A stretch of DNA of 64,000 nucleotides from contig JAFPYX010000067.1 of the NCBI GenBank assembly GCA_017417585.1, forward strand, positions 43,567 to 107,566. The letters run 5' to 3'. A program made the position numbers and the translations under genes. The notes beneath the pieces were generated by a model. That model was not told where the DNA came from, did no database searches, and saw only the letters and a program-made list of their open reading frames with translations. The stretch is from Victivallales bacterium (lineage in GTDB: Bacteria > Verrucomicrobiota > Lentisphaeria > Oligosphaerales > Oligosphaeraceae). This document shows, piece by piece, positions 1 to 7,019 of the stretch. Every line of letters begins with the position of its first letter. The stretch's first letter is position 1.

Positions 1-6
1 AAAGAA

Positions 7-375
7 GTGCCTGTGCCACATGCCATCCGGCATCTTTGGACTGAGATCGGCCTGGGGATTCTTCTTGTCGCAGGAGTTTTCTTTTTCTCAATGCTGTGCT
101 TTGTGCAGGAGGTGGCGGCCCGGATTTCATTCCTAAGCGCCTACGGCGCCAGCGTCCTGTGCGGCATCGGCTGCTTTCTTCGCACACGCGAAGGGATGAA
201 CGCCTTGGGGCTGACCAAGGACGAGAGCGCAATCCCCGAGCCGGTGGCGGTCTTTCCCGAGGAACACAAGTTTCTTGCCATCCTGGTGGTCTTCTCCTGC
301 GCCCTAACCGTCTTTCTGGTAGGGCTTGTCACCCTGGGGTGGTCGGCGTTTCAATTTGTAATTCGTAATTCGTAA
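7..375 (+). CDS. Small three-TM membrane protein of unknown function, possibly 5'-truncated
   Basis: About 122 residues from a GTG at position 7. The frame is open to the window edge, so the true start may lie outside. Three hydrophobic stretches are visible, at about residues 15-37, 41-58 and 90-115, so an inner-membrane protein is likely. The middle loop is short and polar (TREGMNALGLTKDE). I recognise no family. The last codons and the TAA stop are formed by a 7-bp tandem repeat (GTAATTC units), so the natural C-terminus may have been altered by repeat growth. It precedes purO with no obvious terminator between them. Confidence 0.55.
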   Translation: MPVPHAIRHLWTEIGLGILLVAGVFFFSMLCFVQEVAARISFLSAYGASVLCGIGCFLRTREGMNALGLTKDESAIPEPVAVFPEEHKFLAILVVFSCALTVFLVGLVTLGWSAFQFVIRNS

Positions 376-380
376 TTGCG
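353..380. repeat. Heptameric short tandem repeat (GTAATTC units)
   Basis: About three copies of a 7-bp unit overlap the stop codon of the first gene. It is one of several unrelated-unit short tandem repeats at gene junctions in this window. Confidence 0.6.
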
Positions 381-420
381 TTGCCGTGCGTTCCGCACAG
401 TCGCTGAACCCGCTTTATTT

Positions 421-460
421 CTCCACATTCCACATTCCACATTTCACTTTTCACTTTTTC
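421..460. repeat. Heptameric short tandem repeat (CCACATT / TCACTTT units)
   Basis: Three CCACATT copies grade into TCACTTT copies with a 7-bp period. The tract ends four bases before the purO ATG, so it occupies the place where a Shine-Dalgarno sequence would normally sit. Confidence 0.65.
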
Positions 461-463
461 ATT

Positions 464-1099
464 ATGTACGTTGGTCGCATTGTTGCCGTCGGGCGCACCC
501 CCCAGGGGTTTGGCGCCGCTCTCTACCGTGTTTCCTCGCGTTCCTTCCCGAATCGTATGTCGGTTCAGCTGAAGGATTCCATTGCCATCGTCCCTAAGCC
601 GGGCTATGAGACGGACATCCAGAAGAACCCGTACATCGCCTACAACTGCCTGCGTTTTGCCCGCGGACTGGCCATCGTGTCCAATGGATCCCAGACGGAT
701 CCCGTCACCGAGAAGATCGCCACCGGAATGGCGCCGCGTGACGCACTGGCATCCGTGATGCTTGCGATGGACTACGAACACGATAGCCTGGACACCCCGC
801 GCATCACCGGCGTGGTGACGCCAGATGGCGCCCAGGGGTGGCTGGCCATCGTCCGCAAGGATGCACTGATCGTGCGGGAATTTGCCCTGCAGCCGGGCGA
901 GTGCTTCTACGTCTCCACCTACGAGCGCAACGTCCCCGGACCTGAGCAGCGCTGCGGGGCATTTACGGCTGAGGATCCTGGAGCCGCCTGCGACTACATT
1001 CTGGGCGGGGGCGGAGTCTTCGCGGACTTCGAGCGCCCCATCTCCGCAGCCTGTGCGGTCGCGTCTGCGGACGGAACATTCCGCACTGCGTTCAAATAA
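464..1099 (+). CDS. purO: Archaeal-type IMP cyclohydrolase PurO
   Basis: A 211-residue protein beginning MYVGRIVAVGRT. It catalyses ring closure of FAICAR to IMP, the last step of purine synthesis, in the cytoplasm. It matches the archaeal PurO family closely in order and length: YRVSSRSFPNR near residue 30, NPYIAYNCLR, VSNGSQTDP, AMDYEHDSLDTPRI and a late VYISTYE-like stretch (FYVSTYERNVPGPEQR). An upstream in-frame codon at about 386 would add repeat-encoded residues; the ATG at 464 matches the family N-terminus and is preferred. Most bacteria use bifunctional PurH instead, so a separate PurO suggests either a monofunctional AICAR transformylase elsewhere or acquisition from archaea (inference). 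Confidence 0.9.
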   Translation: MYVGRIVAVGRTPQGFGAALYRVSSRSFPNRMSVQLKDSIAIVPKPGYETDIQKNPYIAYNCLRFARGLAIVSNGSQTDPVTEKIATGMAPRDALASVMLAMDYEHDSLDTPRITGVVTPDGAQGWLAIVRKDALIVREFALQPGECFYVSTYERNVPGPEQRCGAFTAEDPGAACDYILGGGGVFADFERPISAACAVASADGTFRTAFK

Positions 1100-1191
1100 G
1101 TCGTGCAGGTCTCGCTGGGGCGCGTTCATCTCGCCGGCAGGTTTCGTTGTAACGTGTCCCTCCCACTTCTGTCTTCTCACCTTTTTTTGCG

Positions 1192-1644
1192 ATGTGTGAC
1201 CAACCTCTTGCCATTCTCTTCCTGAACGGCCCGAATCTCCAGCTGTTGGGGATGCGGGAGCCGGGCATCTACGGCACCGAAACGCTTGCAGCCATCGAGA
1301 CGCGTTGTCAGGCTGTCGCTGGAGAGCTGGGCGTCAAGCTGGAGTGCCGTCAAAGCAATCACGAAGGCACGCTGGTGGACTGGATTGACGAGATGCCCGG
1401 CAGGTTCTCGGGAGCGGTCATCAATCCTGGCGCTTACACCCATACCAGCGTGGCGTTGCGGGACGCGGTTGCCGCTGTGCGTTTGCCGGTCGTGGAGGTG
1501 CATATCAGCAACATTTTCCAACGCGAGGATTACCGTCACCATAGCTATCTTTCCGAGGTGGCCTGGGCGGTAGTCGCTGGAATGGGGGGCGACGGATACG
1601 AGTGGGCCCTGCGGGCATTGGTGCGAAAATTAAGGCAGGAATAG
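1192..1644 (+). CDS. aroQ: Type II 3-dehydroquinate dehydratase
   Basis: A 150-residue enzyme, the usual size for type II dehydroquinases. It converts 3-dehydroquinate to 3-dehydroshikimate in the shikimate pathway. The N-terminus ILFLNGPNLQLLGMREPGIYG carries the conserved Asn and the active-site Tyr region. CRQSNHEGTLVDWI, INPGAYTHTSVALRDA and VEVHISNIFQREDYRHHSY carry the other family motifs, including the catalytic His region. It sits directly before accB and accC; aroQ-accB-accC is a known gene order in many bacteria, so the three are probably cotranscribed (4-bp gap to accB). Confidence 0.96.
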   Translation: MCDQPLAILFLNGPNLQLLGMREPGIYGTETLAAIETRCQAVAGELGVKLECRQSNHEGTLVDWIDEMPGRFSGAVINPGAYTHTSVALRDAVAAVRLPVVEVHISNIFQREDYRHHSYLSEVAWAVVAGMGGDGYEWALRALVRKLRQE

Positions 1645-1648
1645 CATC

Positions 1649-2107
1649 ATGGAATTGAAATCCATTAGTCGCTTGGCCGAACTGATGGCCAAACACGGCC
1701 TCTCCGAATTGGAAATCAAGGAAAACGACACTTCAATCCGGCTCTGCCGACCGCTGAACAACGTCATGGCGGAGCCGGGGGCGGTGGTCGAACCTGCGGT
1801 CACCACGATGGAAGAAGTACCGACGGAGTCCGCCGCCACGGAGTTTTCTGCCGAAGACGACCGGGAGGAATCGGTTCGCTACATCACTGCGCCGATGGTT
1901 GGGACCTTCTTCAGCGCGGCAGATCCAAATGCATCGGCACTGGTGGCGGAGGGCGATGTCGTCGAGCCGGAGACGGTGGTTTGCATCATTGAGGCCATGA
2001 AGGTCATGAACGAAATCAAGGCTGAGACTTCTGGGACAATCACGAAAATCTTGGTCCCCAATGGAAGTCCTGTGGAATTCGGCCAGAAACTCTTTGAGAT
2101 TCGCTAG
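1649..2107 (+). CDS. accB: Biotin carboxyl carrier protein of acetyl-CoA carboxylase
   Basis: A 152-residue protein that carries biotin for acetyl-CoA carboxylase, the first step of fatty-acid synthesis. The N-terminal segment (residues 1-35) is the usual helical region. A Pro/Glu/Ala-rich linker at about 36-75 follows, then the biotinyl domain at about 76-152. The biotin-attachment motif EAMKVMNEI holds the modified lysine. APMVGTFF at the domain start and PVEFGQKLFEIR at the end are typical. AGGCAGGA lies about 8 bases before the ATG. It lies between aroQ and accC with short gaps. Confidence 0.97.
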   Translation: MELKSISRLAELMAKHGLSELEIKENDTSIRLCRPLNNVMAEPGAVVEPAVTTMEEVPTESAATEFSAEDDREESVRYITAPMVGTFFSAADPNASALVAEGDVVEPETVVCIIEAMKVMNEIKAETSGTITKILVPNGSPVEFGQKLFEIR

Positions 2108-2115
2108 TCAGCCAC

Positions 2116-3501
2116 ATGGATGAGAAAGTCGACAAAGTTCTCATTGCGAACCGAGGCGAGATTGCATTGCGCATTATCCGCGCTTGCCGTGAATTGCAGC
2201 TTCCTAATCTAGTCGTGTTTTCCGAGGCGGACCGCAATGCACTTCCAACCCGTCTGGCAGACGAGGCAATCTGCATTGGGAGCGCGTCGCCCATCGACAG
2301 CTATCTCAAGCCGGACCGCATCATCGCCGCCGCAGAACTCACCGGCGCGACGGCAATTCATCCCGGTTATGGTTTCCTGGCGGAAAACTCGCATTTTGCG
2401 GAGGCCTGCGAGGCCTGCAAGTTGACTTTCATCGGCCCCAGCTCCCATGCCATATCCATTCTTGGCGATAAAGTCGCCGCGCGAAATGCCATGAAGGCGG
2501 CTGGCGTGCCGGTGATTCCGGGTTCTGATGAAGTGGTTGGCAGTATCTCAGATGCCTTGGCGTCGGCGGAAACAATCGGTTATCCTGTGATGCTCAAGGC
2601 CAGCGCAGGCGGCGGTGGCAAGGGAATGCGGGTGGTGCTGGATGCCAATCAACTGCCGGGCGCATATCATACGGCTTCGGCCGAGGCACGGCTTGCTTTT
2701 GGCAATGGCAGCCTCTATCTGGAAAAATACCTCGTGGATCCACGCCATGTCGAAATCCAGTTGCTGGCGGATCTGCAAGGAAAGGTGTTGACCTTCGGGG
2801 AACGGGACTGCAGCCTGCAGCGCAACCACCAGAAGATGATTGAGGAAAGCCCCTGCCCAGGATTGCCGGATGGGATTCGGAAACAGATGTGCGAGGCGGC
2901 GGTCAAAGCCGCGCAAGCGGTGGGATATACCGGCGTGGGCACGGTTGAATTCCTCTATGAGCCGTCAACGGATCAGTTCTTTTTCATGGAGATGAATACT
3001 CGCCTCCAAGTTGAACACCCGGTTACTGAAATGGTGACAGGAAGAGATCTTGTCCGGGCGCAAATAGAGGTCGCACTGGGGAAAACCCTACGCTGGAAGC
3101 AATCCGAGATTCGCAACCAGGGCCATGCCATTGAGATTCGCATCAACGCAGAAGATCCAGATCGTGATTTCATGCCATGCCCGGGGACGGTGAAGTTCTA
3201 CCAGCCTCCAGGCGGCGCGGGCGTGCGGGTGGATTCGCATCTCTATGATGGCTATACCATTCCACCTTTTTATGATAGTCTCCTGGCGAAAATCATCGTC
3301 CGTGATGAAACGCGTGAACTGGCACGCCGGAAAGCCATGCAGGCATTGCGGGAACTCGTCATTGAGGGGGTGACCACTACCACGCGTTTTGCCGCAGAAT
3401 TGCTTGACTTGCCGGAGTTCGCCAGTGGAGACTACCATACCGGGACGTTGGAAAAACTGCTTCGGCAACGCAATACTCCAGCCCAAATGGAATTACGGTG
3501 A
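2116..3501 (+). CDS. accC: Biotin carboxylase subunit of acetyl-CoA carboxylase
   Basis: A 461-residue ATP-grasp enzyme that carboxylates the biotin on AccB. The N-terminal fold starts KVLIANRGEIALRIIRACRE. The glycine-rich ATP lid is ASAGGGGKGMR near residue 160, and the catalytic stretch is FFFMEMNTRLQVEHPVTEMV near 290. The C-terminal domain contains HAIEIRINAEDP. Length is typical of bacterial AccC (about 450). It begins 8 bp after accB. A weak hairpin with a T-tract follows about 15 bp after the stop. The carboxyltransferase genes accA and accD are not in the window. Confidence 0.97.
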   Translation: MDEKVDKVLIANRGEIALRIIRACRELQLPNLVVFSEADRNALPTRLADEAICIGSASPIDSYLKPDRIIAAAELTGATAIHPGYGFLAENSHFAEACEACKLTFIGPSSHAISILGDKVAARNAMKAAGVPVIPGSDEVVGSISDALASAETIGYPVMLKASAGGGGKGMRVVLDANQLPGAYHTASAEARLAFGNGSLYLEKYLVDPRHVEIQLLADLQGKVLTFGERDCSLQRNHQKMIEESPCPGLPDGIRKQMCEAAVKAAQAVGYTGVGTVEFLYEPSTDQFFFMEMNTRLQVEHPVTEMVTGRDLVRAQIEVALGKTLRWKQSEIRNQGHAIEIRINAEDPDRDFMPCPGTVKFYQPPGGAGVRVDSHLYDGYTIPPFYDSLLAKIIVRDETRELARRKAMQALRELVIEGVTTTTRFAAELLDLPEFASGDYHTGTLEKLLRQRNTPAQMELR

Positions 3502-3515
3502 AAGGAACCATTGCA

Positions 3516-3539
3516 CGGCAGATTGCCGGGAGTTTTTTT
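3516..3539 (+). terminator. Short hairpin with T7 tract after accC
   Basis: CGGCA/TGCCG stem with a GAT loop, then GGAG and seven Ts. The stem is only 5 bp, so it is a weak candidate. Confidence 0.4.
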
Positions 3540-3753
3540 GCTTGAAGTTTCTTGCATTGCCATTGCCAATTGAAATTAGCGGTATATTACCGTCATTGGC
3601 ATCGTGCTTCAATGATGGATTTTCGAGCTGGTTGAAGAGGAATTCTTTTCAATGTCATTCCTGTTTACATAACAGCGAGATTGCCAGTTTTGAACTTTTG
3701 ACGCTTCGTATGAATCATACCTCAAACACATAATTTTCAAGGAGGAACTTCAG

Positions 3754-4272
3754 ATGGCAAACGGAATGGAACAAGAAATCGAGGCGACTGCGGCGCCTGC
3801 TGCCGTCCCTGCTAAACCAAACAAACAAAATGAACTCGTGCTGAATTCGGAAAGTGCTGGTACCGATGGTGAGATTCGCCTGACCGCCAACGTGATAGCC
3901 AAAATTGCTCGTCGTGCAACTTTGGCTGTCGAGGGTGTGGCCCGGTTCTGTCCCAAAAGCTTCTCCGACATCAAAAACATCTTCAGCGCACGTTCGTATG
4001 ACAGCAGCATGGTCATCGACTTTTTGGACGGCAAGGTGAATCTGACTTTGTCGGTGTTTTGTTATTTCGGCGCGAAGATTCGTGCGGTGTGCAATGAAGT
4101 CCAGAAGCAGGTTCGGGAGCAGGTGGAGTCGCAAGGTGGTGCTCAGGTCGGTACTGTCACGGTGCTGGTGAAAGACTTGCTGGATCCGGAAGAGAAGGTT
4201 TCTGAGGTTGAAGCGGAAGCCGAAGAAGAGGTTCCGGAAGAAGAGAAACAAGGAACGGGCACACAGAGCTGA
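3754..4272 (+). CDS. Asp23/Gls24 (YloU-like) envelope stress family protein
   Basis: A 172-residue protein with the Asp23/YloU domain at about residues 30-135: GEIRLTANVIAKIARRATLAVEGV, VIDFLDGKVNLTLSVFCYFG and EVQKQVREQVES are characteristic. The family associates with the membrane through a partner (AmaP in staphylococci) and is linked to envelope stress. The C-terminal 30 residues are very acidic (EVEAEAEEEVPEEE), possibly a disordered tail. AAGGAGG lies about 7 bases before the ATG, a strong ribosome-binding site. The next gene encodes a one-TM protein that resembles the AmaP-type partner, so the two probably work together (inference from context). Confidence 0.85.
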   Translation: MANGMEQEIEATAAPAAVPAKPNKQNELVLNSESAGTDGEIRLTANVIAKIARRATLAVEGVARFCPKSFSDIKNIFSARSYDSSMVIDFLDGKVNLTLSVFCYFGAKIRAVCNEVQKQVREQVESQGGAQVGTVTVLVKDLLDPEEKVSEVEAEAEEEVPEEEKQGTGTQS

Positions 4273-4452
4273 AGTGACTAAGTGCGTTTCGACGTTGTTC
4301 CAGTGCGGGGGCGAGGCTTCCCGTAATGGAATGAGTGAACCGGCTTACAGTTTGCCAGGTCACGGCTGAATGCTTGATCCATGCCTTTTGTTCATTGCCC
4401 GGACTATTGGAGTCTGGACAATAGTGTTTACCAATCTTTAAGGGAGTCATCC

Positions 4453-4911
4453 ATGGGCTTTTTTTCAACCATTTGGGGTGTAGTGAAATCTGCAGAATTC
4501 CTGTGGGGATTGCTGGTGGCCACGGTAGTGTGGCTGCTGGTTTATGGAGTGGTGAAACTGGTTCTGCATTGCCGTAATTCCTGCAATCAAATCTCGGTTC
4601 AGGACGAGGGGGGGAGTTTTGTCATTTTCCGATCCGCTTTTTTCAATTTCCTGACTGGCGTTTTTGAGAAGATTCCCGGAATCGAATTGGACGATGTCAA
4701 GTTGATGAAAATGGGGGATGAGAAGGTGCGAGTGAATTTGCTGCTTAAGGCTGAGCCGGAAGCGGATGTCGTCAAAATTCACGAGACACTCCGAAATGGA
4801 ATCTTGAAGGAAATCTCGGACAAACTCGGCATTTCCACACAGATTGGTGAATTGAATTTGCTGATCAAGAGTCTGCCGCCTTCGGATGAAATGAAGAGTG
4901 GGAATAACTGA
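4453..4911 (+). CDS. One-TM protein, AmaP-like partner of the Asp23 protein
   Basis: About 152 residues from the ATG at 4453, preceded by AAGGGAG. An upstream start at 4381 would add 24 residues with no ribosome-binding site. One strong membrane helix lies at about residues 18-38 (LLVATVVWLLVYGVVKLVL). The cytoplasmic part has the alternating pattern of Asp23-type domains (DVKLMKMGDEKVRVNLLLKA, KEISDKLGISTQIGELNLLI). This layout of a membrane anchor plus Asp23-like fold resembles AmaP, although AmaP usually has two helices. The gene follows the Asp23-domain gene by 180 bp and is followed by a terminator. The assignment rests on context and pattern, not a clear family motif. Confidence 0.65.
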   Translation: MGFFSTIWGVVKSAEFLWGLLVATVVWLLVYGVVKLVLHCRNSCNQISVQDEGGSFVIFRSAFFNFLTGVFEKIPGIELDDVKLMKMGDEKVRVNLLLKAEPEADVVKIHETLRNGILKEISDKLGISTQIGELNLLIKSLPPSDEMKSGNN

Positions 4912-4980
4912 GCCAAATTGACCTTGGAAGTGGGGACTTGGCTTCGTCTTCGCAAGAAATCTTCCCCGTTAAATGGATAT

Positions 4981-5017
4981 GCCGCCGGGCTTCAGAGATG
5001 TTCTCGGCGGCTTTTTT
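4981..5017 (+). terminator. Rho-independent terminator after the Asp23/AmaP-like pair
   Basis: GCCGCCG (4981-4987) pairs with CGGCGGC (5005-5011), followed by six Ts. Confidence 0.7.
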
Positions 5018-5104
5018 CATGGGGAAAAGAACTCGCCACATAGATATCATGAGTGGGGATAGTGCTTTTTTGTCAATTGTTGTCATGAATTTTCTTGAAA
5101 TGAC

Positions 5105-5132
5105 TTGCAATTTGTCAAATAGTGGTTATTTT
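5105..5132 (+). promoter_or_regulatory. Candidate sigma-70 promoter for the HTH-EIIA gene
   Basis: TTGCAA (5105-5110), 16-bp spacer, TATTTT (5127-5132). The 11-mer ATGACTTGCAA around the -35 box recurs exactly in front of the RRM gene on the other strand (57423-57450), which raises confidence in both. Confidence 0.45.
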
Positions 5133-5270
5133 TAGCAATGATTTTTAGAGCTGTTTGTTCGTTGTTATTCATTTCGTGGCCAAGTTCGTCTCATGGGTTG
5201 AGATTCCATTTTGAAGGTCTCTAACCTTCTGGCGAATCGGCCTGTCAACTTCTCAGGAGCAAGGTCTTTT

Positions 5271-5981
5271 ATGATTCTGACATTAAAAGAATTGGCTGAA
5301 TATCTGCGCGTCAACGAACGCACCATCATGCGCATGAAGGATCAGGGAAAGATCGAAGGCGTCAAGATTGGTGGTCAGTGGCGTTTCAATGGCAGCGAAA
5401 TAGACAAGTTGTTCTTCCCGCAGAATGGCGTTGAAGTCGCCAAGGAAGTCGAGCAGGAGGAGCCGATGTCGGTGCTGAATCGTCCGAGCATTGGCATTCC
5501 GCTGAGCCGTGTGATGCATGAGAATCGCATTCTGCTGAATCTGGCCGCCACGGATCGTGACAGCCTTATTGAAGAGATGACTGCTGCGCGCCTGATGTAT
5601 GGGTTGGTTTTGGATGTCTCCGATTTGCGACTGAAGTGCAAGCAGCGCGAGGCGGTTCTGTCGACGGCGATTGGCGAAGGTATCGCGATTCCACATCCGC
5701 GTGACCCTATTCCGACCTTGCGTTCCAGCGCGGCGGTGATTTACGGCTATTCCCACGACGGCATCAACTATGATGCCCCCGATGGCAAGCCAGTGCATCA
5801 TTTCTTCTTGGTTTGCAGTCAGAATATCGAGTTGCATCTGCATCTGATGGGTTGCATGGCAAGACTGCTCAAAGACCAGGACTTCGTCAATGCACTGCCG
5901 AAGTGCACGCAGAATGCCGACGTGATCAAGCTGGTGATGAAGCACGAACGGGCGGAATTTGCTCCTGCCGCCAGTCGCTAG
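5271..5981 (+). CDS. HTH (excisionase-type) domain fused to PTS EIIA (fructose/nitrogen type)
   Basis: A 236-residue protein from the ATG at 5271 (AGGAG about 12 bases upstream). Residues 1-45 form an excisionase/MerR-like winged helix: MILTLKELAEYLRVNERT, then KIGGQWRFNGSEIDKLF. After a linker, residues about 75-230 form a PTS EIIA type-2 domain; the phospho-accepting His is in AIPHPRD. Such fusions are typical of Lentisphaerae, Verrucomicrobia and planctomycetes. It presumably binds DNA and senses phosphorylation by an HPr-like donor, but no EI, HPr or sugar permease gene is present nearby, so its target is unknown. It stands as a single gene between a promoter and a terminator. Confidence 0.85.
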   Translation: MILTLKELAEYLRVNERTIMRMKDQGKIEGVKIGGQWRFNGSEIDKLFFPQNGVEVAKEVEQEEPMSVLNRPSIGIPLSRVMHENRILLNLAATDRDSLIEEMTAARLMYGLVLDVSDLRLKCKQREAVLSTAIGEGIAIPHPRDPIPTLRSSAAVIYGYSHDGINYDAPDGKPVHHFFLVCSQNIELHLHLMGCMARLLKDQDFVNALPKCTQNADVIKLVMKHERAEFAPAASR

Positions 5982-6003
5982 TCTGTCATCTGTGAAGCAT
6001 TTG

Positions 6004-6041
6004 CGCCGCCGAAGGCAAGTCTGCTTTCGGCGGCGTTTTTT
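6004..6041 (+). terminator. Strong terminator after HTH-EIIA, six bases before the truA start
   Basis: CGCCGCCGAA (6004-6013) pairs perfectly with TTCGGCGGCG (6026-6035), followed by six Ts. The truA GTG lies at 6048. Confidence 0.75.
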
Positions 6042-6047
6042 ACTTTC

Positions 6048-6905
6048 GTGGATACGATTGTCTCTCCAACGGAAAGTGTGCCGCCCGTTACCCGCTGGCA
6101 TCTGTCGATTGCCTACGACGGAACGGATTTCTACGGCTGGCAGGTGCAGCCGCATAACCGCACGGTGCAGGGCGAACTCCTGCGCCGCCTGCGGCTGATG
6201 CTACGCGCCCCCGACTTGCGCATCTATGGCTCCAGCCGCACGGACTCCGGTGTTCACGCTCTGGACCAGCAGGTTTCCTTTGAGGTGGTGATGCCAGAGG
6301 ACATCCCTCCGCAAGAAATGGCTCGGCGACTGAATCGCTGGTTGCCGGACGACATCCTGCTCAAGTCGGTGCGCATCTGCGATGCGCCGTTCAATGCCCG
6401 CTACGACAATTGCGGAAAGGCATACACCTACTGCATTTCCCCAGGCGTCAAGGTGCATCCGTTATATACGCGCTTCTTCTGGAAAGCACCGCACGAGCTG
6501 GACGTGGAGGCGATGCGAACGGCTGCGCGCCTGCTGGAGGGTGAGCACGACTTCGCCTCGTTCGCGGTGAACCCCGGAAAGATAATCGAGTGCACGGTGC
6601 GCAATCTGCGACGGCTGGAGGTGCTCACCCCAGGCGACGGGATGGTCTATGTAAATGCGGTGGGCGACAGTTTTCTATACAAGATGGTTCGCAGCCTGGT
6701 CGGCTATCTGGTGCACGTGGGGCAGGGCTATGCGAAGCCCGAGGAAGCCGCACGCGTGCTGGCGGGCTGCGACCGCAGCTTGGCGGCGGACTCCGCACCC
6801 GCCCAGGGGCTCTTCTTGGCAAAGGTCTTCTTCTCGCCGGACGAGTGGCAGACCTATCAGCCCATCATCCCACCGTTTGACTGGAAAACGATTCGAGGTA
6901 TTTAG
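6048..6905 (+). CDS. truA: tRNA pseudouridine(38-40) synthase TruA
   Basis: A 285-residue enzyme that makes pseudouridine at positions 38-40 of the tRNA anticodon arm. The catalytic Asp lies in SSRTDSGVHALDQQVSF (about residue 65). WHLSIAYDGTDFYGWQVQ near the N-terminus, FNARYDNCGKAYTYCI, EGEHDFASFAV and DSFLYKMVRSLVGYLVHVG are family motifs. GTG at 6048 is the likely start; it directly follows the terminator hairpin and has no clear Shine-Dalgarno sequence. The stop is followed by a short tandem repeat and a convergent gene. Confidence 0.95.
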   Translation: MDTIVSPTESVPPVTRWHLSIAYDGTDFYGWQVQPHNRTVQGELLRRLRLMLRAPDLRIYGSSRTDSGVHALDQQVSFEVVMPEDIPPQEMARRLNRWLPDDILLKSVRICDAPFNARYDNCGKAYTYCISPGVKVHPLYTRFFWKAPHELDVEAMRTAARLLEGEHDFASFAVNPGKIIECTVRNLRRLEVLTPGDGMVYVNAVGDSFLYKMVRSLVGYLVHVGQGYAKPEEAARVLAGCDRSLAADSAPAQGLFLAKVFFSPDEWQTYQPIIPPFDWKTIRGI

Positions 6906-6910
6906 GGGAC

Positions 6911-6933
6911 AAGGTACAGGGTACAATGTACAG
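6911..6933. repeat. Heptameric short tandem repeat (AAGGTAC units) after truA
   Basis: About three degenerate 7-bp units ending in GTAC. A near-identical unit recurs inside the helicase gene at about 11501-11525. Confidence 0.6.
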
Positions 6934-7019
6934 AGTTAGATGACATGCTGGCTTCACGGGTACGTGGTTCACTTGCCCATGCATTCCATGGCAATCCAAA
7001 ACATCGCGGTGGAGTTTCT

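Larger units (their letters stand above)
4912..5270. other. 359-bp intergenic region with terminator and promoter
   Basis: Contains the terminator at 4981-5017 and the candidate promoter at 5105-5132. AT-rich around 5070-5150, with repeated TTGTCA words. No open frame in it looks coding. Confidence 0.6.
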
